DNA of 64,000 nt from Pedobacter steynii (GTDB lineage Bacteria; Bacteroidota; Bacteroidia; Sphingobacteriales; Sphingobacteriaceae). The notes under the pieces are model-generated. The model made no database searches and was not told the origin of the DNA. It saw nothing but the letters and a program-made list of their open reading frames with translations. The stretch covers positions 62,001-126,000 of the forward strand of contig NZ_FNGY01000005.1 of the NCBI RefSeq assembly GCF_900103665.1. Reading direction: 5' to 3'. A program made the position numbers and the translations under genes. Below, in pieces: positions 34,558-41,559 of this stretch. The number at the start of each line of letters is the position of its first letter. Positions within the stretch are counted from its first letter, which is position 1.

Positions 34558-35895
34558 ATGAACAAGAATATATATATCCTCTTACTGGCCGTTTTCAGTA
34601 CCCTTGCTTCCTGTAAGAAATTTCTGGACGAGAAGCCGGATAAAAAATTATTGGTGCCAAAGACTTTAGAAGATTTTCAAAGTCTTTTAGATGGCAATTT
34701 TGAGATGAACCTGGCCTCGACCTCCGCAGGGTTTGTCAGCGCAGATGATTATTCGCTCAGCGCCGATGCTTATAACCGTCTTGAAGTGGATCAGCGTAAT
34801 CTTTATACCTGGCAGGATAAGAGTTTCTCAGAAGTGAGAACGAACGACTGGGGATCAGTATATACCCAGGTTTATAATGCCAACGTTGCATTGGAGGGGA
34901 CAGCGAAAATCAACAAGACGGGCTTTAATGAACAAAGCTGGAATAATGTTAAAGGTGGAGCTTTATTCTTTCGTGGAAGGGCATTCTTTGAGGCGGCACT
35001 GATTTGGGCCAAGGCCTATGATCCGGCTTCTGCAGCCACTGATCCGGGGATTCCGTTAACGATGACTTCAGATTTTAATGTAAAAACAACGAGGCTAAAT
35101 GTTCAGGAAACCTATAACCAGATTTTGAATGACCTGAAACAGGCCGCAGATCTACTGCCGGCAAATGCAACACATAATATCCGTCCTTCAAAGGCAGCAG
35201 CCTACGCTTATTTATCCAGAGTGTATCTGGCGATGCGCGATTATCCGAATGCCGGAAAGTACGCTGATGCTGCCTTACAGCTCAATAATAAACTGATTGA
35301 CTATGCAGATTTGGATGATACTGAGTTTTATCCTTTGCCGGGAATTACCAATCCGGAAATCATCATGTTCTTCTCAATGGAAGTCACATTTACACCTGTG
35401 ATTGATCAGTCCCTATACGACCTGTACCTGAATAATGATTACAGGAAGACCGTTTTCTTTGAAGAAAACAGAGATGGATCGATGGGTTTTAAAGGAAGTT
35501 ACGATGGCAGTTATGCCTATTTCACAGGAGTGGCCACGGACGAAATGTACCTGAACAGGGCAGAATCGGCGGCAAGAGCAAATAAAGTGAATGATGCGAT
35601 GGACGACCTGAATACCTTGCTGAAAAAACGGATCAAAGGTTTTGTTCCTTTAACGGCAACCAATCAGTCAGATGCGCTGCGGTTAATCCTGAACGAAAGA
35701 AGAAAAGAGCTGGTGCTTAGAGGAACCCGTTGGATGGATTTAAAACGCCTGAATAAAGAGCCTGAATTTGCGCTGACTTTAAAGCGAACCGGAGGAGGTA
35801 AAGAATATATCTTGGCGCCAAATGATCCGAAATATGCACTCCCTATTCCTGATCAGATCATTGGAAAATCAGGAATAGCACAAAACATAAGGTAA
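34558..35895 (+). CDS. SusD/RagB nutrient-binding outer membrane lipoprotein
   Basis: A 445-residue lipoprotein of the RagB/SusD family. The lipobox is LASC, with Cys19 anchored. The start of the mature protein, KKFLDEKPDKKLLVPKTLEDFQ, and the helical TPR-like middle (KAAAYAYLSRVYLAMRDYPNA) and the C-terminal ILNERRKELVLRGTRWMDLKRL are diagnostic. It forms a lid over the SusC barrel at the cell surface and presents the ligand. The gene follows susC at once and is followed by the DUF4369 gene. Confidence 0.95.
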   Translation: MNKNIYILLLAVFSTLASCKKFLDEKPDKKLLVPKTLEDFQSLLDGNFEMNLASTSAGFVSADDYSLSADAYNRLEVDQRNLYTWQDKSFSEVRTNDWGSVYTQVYNANVALEGTAKINKTGFNEQSWNNVKGGALFFRGRAFFEAALIWAKAYDPASAATDPGIPLTMTSDFNVKTTRLNVQETYNQILNDLKQAADLLPANATHNIRPSKAAAYAYLSRVYLAMRDYPNAGKYADAALQLNNKLIDYADLDDTEFYPLPGITNPEIIMFFSMEVTFTPVIDQSLYDLYLNNDYRKTVFFEENRDGSMGFKGSYDGSYAYFTGVATDEMYLNRAESAARANKVNDAMDDLNTLLKKRIKGFVPLTATNQSDALRLILNERRKELVLRGTRWMDLKRLNKEPEFALTLKRTGGGKEYILAPNDPKYALPIPDQIIGKSGIAQNIR

Positions 35896-35915
35896 CTGAT
35901 CATAAAAAAATACTC

Positions 35916-36626
35916 ATGAAAAAAATCATGCTAACTATAGGTCTGTGTGTTCCGGCAATGTTGTTTGCACAGGATCAAGCCTTTTCTCTGAAAATAAAAG
36001 TAGATAAAATACCTGCTGCAGCCAGAGTTTATATCAGTTATACGGTAAACGGGACCCATATCCTGGATTCAGTAAATGTTAAAAACGGGCAGTTTGAGTT
36101 CAAGGGGAAATTGTCAGAGCCCGTACAGGCTAAATTGCTACTGGACCATCAGGGAGCCGGTCAGGAGAATGTCGGGGCAAATCCGGATATGACTTCCCTC
36201 TTTCTCGAAAAGGGAATAATTACAATGCAATCCCCGGATTCTTTAAAACATGCGGAAATCAAAGGATCTCCAATAAATAAAGAACACAAAAGGTATGAAC
36301 AATTCCTGGACGCACCTAAACTCCAGATGTCGAAGGTCAACGAAGAGTATGAGCTCGCTACCGAGGACACTAAAAAAGATCCGGCCTTTATGAAAGGATT
36401 GGAGTTGCGCTTTAGAAAAGCCTTTGAGGATAGGAAAGTACTGCAAAAGGAGTTCGTAAAGACCAACCCCAATTCTTATTTCAGCTTAATTGCACTGGAA
36501 GAATCGGCAGGCAAAAAACTAGATGTGGCGGAAGCCGAAACCTTGTATAACAGCCTTTCTGCCCCGCTTAGGGACAGCAGGCTGGGAAAAGAATTTGCTG
36601 CAAGAATACTTGCTGCAAAACAATAA
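35916..36626 (+). CDS. DUF4369 domain protein lacking a thioredoxin domain
   Basis: A 236-residue exported protein with a signal peptide ending near LFAQ. The N-terminal half is DUF4369 (FSLKIKVDKIPAAARVYISY ... GQFEFKGKL), and the helical middle reaches SYFSLIALEESAGKKLD. In most relatives an AhpC/TSA thioredoxin-like domain with a CxxC site follows; here the protein ends at residue 236 (SRLGKEFAARILAAKQ) before it. The stop is clean and a terminator follows 16 bases on, so it is a natural short form or an old truncation. It is the last gene of the SusC/D operon, a usual position for this family. Confidence 0.85.
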   Translation: MKKIMLTIGLCVPAMLFAQDQAFSLKIKVDKIPAAARVYISYTVNGTHILDSVNVKNGQFEFKGKLSEPVQAKLLLDHQGAGQENVGANPDMTSLFLEKGIITMQSPDSLKHAEIKGSPINKEHKRYEQFLDAPKLQMSKVNEEYELATEDTKKDPAFMKGLELRFRKAFEDRKVLQKEFVKTNPNSYFSLIALEESAGKKLDVAEAETLYNSLSAPLRDSRLGKEFAARILAAKQ

Positions 36627-36641
36627 TACCCCCCTAATACC

Positions 36642-36676
36642 CTCCTCTGGACAATCCCCGTCCGGGGGAGTTTTTA
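36642..36676 (+). terminator. Terminator of the sigma/SusCD operon
   Basis: CTCCTCTGGAC pairs with GTCCGGGGGAG through nine Watson-Crick and two G-U pairs around a 7-base loop, followed by a run of five T. It closes the operon that began with the sigma factor. Confidence 0.85.
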
Positions 36677-36849
36677 TTCCAGAAAAACGGTTGATAGTAT
36701 TTGGCTGATAATTAATGTGAATAACTTTTCTTTAAAAGAAAATTTAAGGTGCAGATGTTCCGTGTCAAATCTTGTATATTTGTATTACACCTGTTTTTTT
36801 TGTAAAAACAAGAACCCCGGATTTTTTAACTTAATCACTGTTTTCATAT

Positions 36850-37277
36850 ATGGAAAGCCAAAAAATCGGAAATAAACACCAGGGACAACAAGTAAACGCT
36901 TCCGTGAATCTATAGGTATGAAACAGGAAATATTAGCAAAGGAGCTGAATACTACTCAGCAATCACTTTCTTATTATGAAAATCAAGAAGGTCTTGATGA
37001 AATTTTGTTTGCGCAATTAGCGCAGGGAATGGGCGTGTCACCGGAAATACTTAGAAACTTTAATATGAAGTCCCCAACGTTCAATATTCAGGAGATGAGA
37101 GATAGCTCTCAGGCGATTTACAATTATAATTTTAGCCCCATAGATAAAATTGTAGAGCAAACCGCAAAGCTTGAGAAGCTTTATGAAGACATTTTAAAAG
37201 TAGAACGTGAGAAGATAGAGCTACTTACTAATACAAATAAGGCCTTACAATCTTTGATTGAAGAGCTGAAAAGATAA
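36850..37277 (+). pseudogene. XRE-type helix-turn-helix regulator, frameshifted
   Basis: ATG 36850 begins MESQKIGNKHQGQQV and then runs into a stop. The frame one base over, starting at ATG 36918, gives 119 residues beginning MKQEILAKELNTTQQSLSYYE. Adding one A in the short A run at 36894-36896 joins them as QQVKRFRESIGMKQEILAKE, a classic XRE helix-turn-helix with its first helix restored. The C-terminal part is a coiled coil. So a single-base deletion separates the two halves; it may be a real mutation, a sequencing error, or a programmed shift. If translated from 36918 the protein lacks helix 1 and would not bind DNA normally. Confidence 0.8.
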
Positions 37278-37278
37278 T

Positions 37279-37307
37279 ATATAGGAAGCCCTTTTAGCTT
37301 CCTATAT
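37279..37307. terminator. Bidirectional terminator
   Basis: ATATAGGAAGC and GCTTCCTATAT are exact 11-base complements around a 7-base loop between the convergent XRE-type and DUF6266-GNAT genes. There is no strong T-run on the plus side, so efficiency is uncertain. Confidence 0.7.
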
Positions 37308-37331
37308 ATTAATAGTAAGGTTCGTTGCGAT

Positions 37332-38492
37332 CTATTTCCAATCCGATTTTAATAGCGCAAATTGATATTCGCTTACCCATTTCCCATCTGAAAACACACT
37401 GTCTTTGAAGTATTCTTCTTCTTTAAAGCCCAGGCTTTTCAGCAAAGCTATCGCGGCCTCATCCTGAGCATCCACAATTTTTACGATGCGGTTAACTTCT
37501 GATTTGTTAAAGAGGAGGGATATCATTGCTGATGATGCTTCTTTTGCATAACCCTTACGCTGCTCTTCAGGAGCAATGCTAACCTTCATTTCGGCAGTAA
37601 ACTTATCATTCTGTTTGAATCTAAGGTAGCAATCGCCAATTCTCTGATCACTGGCCCTGCTTTTTAGTACATATATCGACCAGCGGCTGGTTATTATTTT
37701 GTCCGGTCCACTTTTTGGTTCCGGAACTCCGATACCTGAAGCCAAAAGATACTCCCGATAGCTGATGATGTCGAAATCCGAACCCGCATAATCGGAATCC
37801 CGGTTTGAGCACTCCGTCTCCGAATCCGTTTTTTCCGAAATGTCGAGGGTTTTATGGGTATTTAAAGCACCTGCATAAGCACTGTCAGAAACTTCTCTTC
37901 CATTGTCTTTGACAAAAGAAATATAGGCCTCCATGCGTTCATTTACATATTCCGGACCTATGTTGAGGGTGTGTGATCCTTCAATTCTTTTTGAGCCAAT
38001 CAAATCGCAGTGGGATATTTTTAGATTAGGAAAATAGACCACCAGCATTGCGCGATCGTTCCCATACTGATAGGCCTGATCATCCGTTACTTCCCAGTTA
38101 AAGGTGATTTTTTCGTTTGTTTGACTGATGGTAGGATGAATCGCTACCGGAAGTGTTCCCATGCTCATCAGTACCTTGGTATAATCCAGGCTGATGTTCG
38201 GATAGACTCCCTGAATGGCGTTCTTTTTATTATAAGAAACCGCTTCATTGTACTCGTTTTTATCCGTTCCGGCCACTGCGAGGCGAAATCCTGCCCGGAT
38301 CACATCTAGCGAAGGGCTCAGTATCTCATTTACAACGGTCATCTTCTGACAGTTTGCTTTCCTGCCCGGAGTGAGCGGTTTAGAACTTCTGCCTATTTTT
38401 CTGATAATGTATTTACCTTTTAAGGTATAGCCAACCAAATTGCCGATCCTGCCATGGAATCCTCCAAATATGCCATTTATCAACTTTCCCAT
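37332..38492 (-). CDS. DUF6266 protein fused to a GNAT acetyltransferase
   Basis: A 386-residue protein with two parts. Residues 1-205 are DUF6266 (MGKLINGIFGGFHGRIGNL, IIRKIGRSSKPLTPGRK), normally a stand-alone protein of about 210 residues present in many copies in Pedobacter. Residues 225-386 are a GNAT domain of the RimJ/RimL type, with the acetyl-CoA loop APEEQRKGYAKEASSAMI and AIALLKSLGFKEEEYF. A short acidic linker (EKTDSETECSNRDSDYAGS) joins them. Fusion of these two domains is unusual. A DUF6266 protein could be a substrate or targeting part. There is no signal peptide. Confidence 0.85.
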   Translation of the reverse strand: MGKLINGIFGGFHGRIGNLVGYTLKGKYIIRKIGRSSKPLTPGRKANCQKMTVVNEILSPSLDVIRAGFRLAVAGTDKNEYNEAVSYNKKNAIQGVYPNISLDYTKVLMSMGTLPVAIHPTISQTNEKITFNWEVTDDQAYQYGNDRAMLVVYFPNLKISHCDLIGSKRIEGSHTLNIGPEYVNERMEAYISFVKDNGREVSDSAYAGALNTHKTLDISEKTDSETECSNRDSDYAGSDFDIISYREYLLASGIGVPEPKSGPDKIITSRWSIYVLKSRASDQRIGDCYLRFKQNDKFTAEMKVSIAPEEQRKGYAKEASSAMISLLFNKSEVNRIVKIVDAQDEAAIALLKSLGFKEEEYFKDSVFSDGKWVSEYQFALLKSDWK

Positions 38493-38894
38493 ATCTGTTT
38501 TTAAATTAAGTAATTCATTTGTGCAGTAACAAGTTACGAAATGTTTTTTATATGATGATCATATGTTGTTAATTAAAATTAATATTTAAGTAACTATAAA
38601 CACATAGTTAATAAGTCTATTTGACCAATGATTGACCTATCAACCACCTGTTAATGATTAAATAGTCATCAATAAAAATAAAACGGAAATTAGCAACATA
38701 TCAACCGCATATGCCAATAACGGAAGCAGGATTTTGTTGTGGACTAAGAAGAATGAGTTTGCTATCCCGGAGCATCTCAGCCCCGTCTTCGGAGCATAAG
38801 CATAAGCTATACATGGAAAGCTTAATCCGCGTAAATAATTCCTTATCTTTGATCTTTACGAACCGAGCGTGAGCGATAAATAGAAAATCTACAG
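38493..38894. other. 402-base divergent intergenic region
   Basis: No gene is supported here. Near the DUF6266-GNAT start it has the palindromes GTAACAAGTTAC (38526-38537) and ATATGATGATCATAT (38550-38564). The middle is very AT-rich with repeated TTAAT/TAACTA stretches. The part before uvrB contains the -7 box at 38844. Either palindrome could be an operator for the upstream minus-strand gene. No SOS box (CTGT-N8-ACAG) is seen before uvrB. Confidence 0.6.
38844..38851 (+). promoter_or_regulatory. uvrB promoter -7 box
   Basis: TATCTTTG matches TAnnTTTG exactly, 43 bases upstream of the uvrB ATG. No TTG is placed 19-21 bases upstream. No LexA-like site overlaps it. Confidence 0.55.
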
Positions 38895-40931
38895 ATGAAA
38901 TTTCAACTTGTATCAGACTATAAGCCAACAGGAGACCAGCCCAGTGCCATCGAACAACTGGTAGATGGGGTAAATAACGAAGAAAATTATCAGACATTGC
39001 TGGGCGTAACAGGTTCCGGTAAAACTTTTACCATAGCCAACGTTATTCAACAAACTCAAAAACCAACCTTAATCCTGAGCCATAACAAAACATTGGCGGC
39101 GCAGCTTTACGGGGAGTTTAAGCAGTTTTTTCCGGAAAATGCGGTCAATTATTTCGTTTCCTATTACGATTATTATCAGCCTGAGGCATTTATGCCCAGC
39201 ACGAATACCTATATAGAAAAAGACCTGAGCATCAACGAAGAAATCGAGAAGCTGAGACTGCGGACCACTTCTGCATTGATGTCGGGACGTAGAGATGTCA
39301 TTGTCGTTTCTTCGATTTCCTGCATCTATGGTATGGGAAATCCGGAAGATTTCTCCAGATCGGTTTTCCGTTTTGCAGTAGGGACGAGAATCTCGAGAAA
39401 TAGCTTTTTACATAGCCTGGTAGAGATTTTATATGCCCGGACCATCAATGAATTTAAACGGGGAACATTCCGGGTAAAAGGAGATACCGTAGATATTTTT
39501 CCTGCTTACCTGGACAATGCCTACCGCATTTCTTTCTTTGGTGACGATATTGAAGAGTTAAGCGTCATCGATCCGGTAACGGGGAAAACCCTGGAGAAAC
39601 TGGAAGATATGGCCATTTATCCAGCCAATCTGTTCGTGACACCAAAAGACCGTTTTACCTCTTCCATCTGGGGGATTCAGGAAGAACTGGAGATCCGTAA
39701 AAATCAATTGATTGGCGATCGACAAGTCCTGGAAGCTAAAAGACTGGAAGAAAGGGTGAACTTTGATATTGAAATGATGAAAGAACTGGGCTATTGCTCA
39801 GGAATTGAAAATTATTCCCGCTTCTTTGACGGACGTTCTCCTGGAATGCGCCCTTTCTGTTTGCTGGATTATTTTCCGGACGATTACCTGATGGTGATTG
39901 ATGAAAGTCATGTCACCGTACCTCAAATCCGCGCGATGTATGGTGGAGACAGGTCACGTAAAATGTCATTGGTAGAATATGGTTTCCGACTGCCTTCTGC
40001 ACTGGACAACCGGCCTTTAAATTTCGATGAATTTGAAAGCCTTGCACCACAAACGATTTATGTAAGTGCAACTCCGGCAGATTATGAATTGCAGAAGACG
40101 GAAGGTGTGGTCATTGAACAGGTGATCCGGCCTACAGGTTTACTGGATCCGCTGATTGAAATCAGACCTGCAGTAAACCAGGTGGATGATTTGCTGGATC
40201 AGATCGATAAAACAATAAAAATGGGCGATAGGGTGCTGGTGACTACACTGACCAAAAGAATGGCAGAGGAACTCGCAAAGTACATGGATCGCTTAAACAT
40301 AAAATGCCGCTACATTCACTCTGAGGTGAAAACGTTGGAAAGGGTGGAAATCCTGCGCGGACTTCGCCTGGGCGAATTTGACGTGCTGATCGGGATCAAC
40401 TTACTCAGAGAAGGACTGGATTTACCGGAAGTTTCGCTGGTGGCCATCCTGGATGCTGATAAGGAAGGTTTCCTTCGTTCAGACCGGGCGCTGATCCAAA
40501 CGATCGGAAGGGCCGCGCGGAACGATAGAGGAAGGGTAATCATGTATGCGGACAACATCACGGATTCGATGGCGAGAACCATTTCTGAAACCAACAGACG
40601 CCGCGAACGACAAATTGCCTATAACCTGGAACATGGCATCACGCCTAAAACAGTTGGCAAAAGCAGGGAAGCGATATTGGAACAAACTTCAGTATTGGAT
40701 TTCTCTGGAAATGCGGCAAGGGCCAAGGCTTATGTGGAAGTGGATGAGGTGAGTATGGCTGCGGATCCTATTGTGCAGTTCATGACAAAGCCTGAAATGC
40801 AGAAGTCAATTGATAAAACACGTAAGGACATGGCAAAAGCGGCAAAAGAAATGGATTTCCTAATGGCTGCAAGGTTACGTGATGAAATGTTTGCCATGGA
40901 AAAAGTATTTGAAGAAAGATTTAGTAAATAA
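38895..40931 (+). CDS. uvrB: Excinuclease ABC subunit B
   Basis: A 678-residue UvrB, the DNA-damage-verifying helicase of nucleotide excision repair. Walker A GVTGSGKT (37-44), the beta-hairpin region YYDYYQPEAFMPST, the DEAH-box-like VIDESHVT, and helicase motifs GINLLREGLDLPEVSL and QTIGRAARN are present. The C-terminal UVR motif that binds UvrC is at the end (DFLMAARLRDEMFAMEK). The length is normal. The ywbE gene starts two bases after the stop. Together with UvrA and UvrC encoded elsewhere it cuts both sides of a lesion. Confidence 0.98.
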   Translation: MKFQLVSDYKPTGDQPSAIEQLVDGVNNEENYQTLLGVTGSGKTFTIANVIQQTQKPTLILSHNKTLAAQLYGEFKQFFPENAVNYFVSYYDYYQPEAFMPSTNTYIEKDLSINEEIEKLRLRTTSALMSGRRDVIVVSSISCIYGMGNPEDFSRSVFRFAVGTRISRNSFLHSLVEILYARTINEFKRGTFRVKGDTVDIFPAYLDNAYRISFFGDDIEELSVIDPVTGKTLEKLEDMAIYPANLFVTPKDRFTSSIWGIQEELEIRKNQLIGDRQVLEAKRLEERVNFDIEMMKELGYCSGIENYSRFFDGRSPGMRPFCLLDYFPDDYLMVIDESHVTVPQIRAMYGGDRSRKMSLVEYGFRLPSALDNRPLNFDEFESLAPQTIYVSATPADYELQKTEGVVIEQVIRPTGLLDPLIEIRPAVNQVDDLLDQIDKTIKMGDRVLVTTLTKRMAEELAKYMDRLNIKCRYIHSEVKTLERVEILRGLRLGEFDVLIGINLLREGLDLPEVSLVAILDADKEGFLRSDRALIQTIGRAARNDRGRVIMYADNITDSMARTISETNRRRERQIAYNLEHGITPKTVGKSREAILEQTSVLDFSGNAARAKAYVEVDEVSMAADPIVQFMTKPEMQKSIDKTRKDMAKAAKEMDFLMAARLRDEMFAMEKVFEERFSK

Positions 40932-40932
40932 G

Positions 40933-41130
40933 ATGGACGGAAAGAATAGAAAAGACATTTACCCGGGATTAGAAGTAGACATCATCCTGAAAAAAGACCA
41001 GAGAAGCGGAAAGTTAACAAGAGGCATCGTTGCCAATTTGCTCACTTCTTCTGCTTTTCATTCCAGAGGGATTAAAGTTCGTTTGGAAGATGGTCAGGTG
41101 GGGCGTGTGGCCGAAATTGTAGAAGATTAG
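40933..41130 (+). CDS. ywbE: YwbE family protein
   Basis: A 65-residue protein with the YwbE signature: PGLEVDIILKKDQRSGKLT, GIVANLLTSSAFHSRGIKVR and DGQVGRVAEI. These small beta-barrel-like proteins are widespread in Bacillota and Bacteroidota with unknown function. I start it at ATG 40933 (MDGKNRKDIYPG); the open frame further upstream overlaps uvrB and is not protein-like. The single-base spacing after the uvrB stop means co-translation. Confidence 0.92.
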   Translation: MDGKNRKDIYPGLEVDIILKKDQRSGKLTRGIVANLLTSSAFHSRGIKVRLEDGQVGRVAEIVED

Positions 41131-41196
41131 TACAAGGTATGTAATCAAAATGCAATAATCAGAAGGGGTTTGTAATAATGAAATTCCAATTCCGTC

Positions 41197-41204
41197 TATA
41201 TTTG
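41197..41204 (+). promoter_or_regulatory. Probable -7 box of the DUF4834 gene
   Basis: TATATTTG matches TAnnTTTG and is 19 bases before ATG 41224; a TTTG lies 24 bases further upstream, slightly longer than ideal for a -33 element. Confidence 0.55.
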
Positions 41205-41223
41205 TAAACATTAATTTAACAAA

Positions 41224-41472
41224 ATGGCATTTTTAAAATTTCTTTTTATCGCCTTTTTAGTACTTTATATCCTGCGGTTGATTTTCCGTCTGGTATTTCC
41301 AATGGTGCTAAAAAATATGTTTAGCAAGGTTCAGCAACAAGCTGAAAACCAGGCCAGACAACGCAATAGCAGACCTGATGGAGCTATTTCTATTGATTAT
41401 ATGCCTCCTCAACCTAAGGGTGGGAGAACAGATAAACTGGGTGATTTCGTAGACTATGAAGAGGTAAAATAA
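41224..41472 (+). CDS. DUF4834 family small membrane protein
   Basis: An 82-residue protein with one N-terminal transmembrane helix (residues 3-24) and a soluble tail rich in Gln/Arg that ends KLGDFVDYEEVK, the DUF4834 pattern. It is common in Bacteroidota, often near yfhO or DNA repair genes, with unknown function. It follows its own promoter box and precedes the YfhO gene by 87 bases. Confidence 0.87.
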   Translation: MAFLKFLFIAFLVLYILRLIFRLVFPMVLKNMFSKVQQQAENQARQRNSRPDGAISIDYMPPQPKGGRTDKLGDFVDYEEVK

Positions 41473-41523
41473 AGGTATTTTATTCTTATCGATAAATTTA
41501 CTTCCTAATCTGTATCAATTTTA

Positions 41524-41531
41524 TATTTTTG
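41524..41531 (+). promoter_or_regulatory. Probable -7 box of the YfhO gene
   Basis: TATTTTTG matches TAnnTTTG, 28 bases upstream of ATG 41560. No clear TTG upstream. Confidence 0.45.
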
Positions 41532-41559
41532 GGGTTAGTTTAATCTTAAACAAACCTTA

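Noticed and set aside
36523..36708. A 61-codon frame over the end of the DUF4369 gene and its terminator
   Set aside because: It runs through the terminator in another frame and has no protein-like composition.
40879..40932. An upstream start for YwbE inside uvrB
   Set aside because: The added residues are uvrB shadow sequence; MDGKNRKD at 40933 matches the family start.
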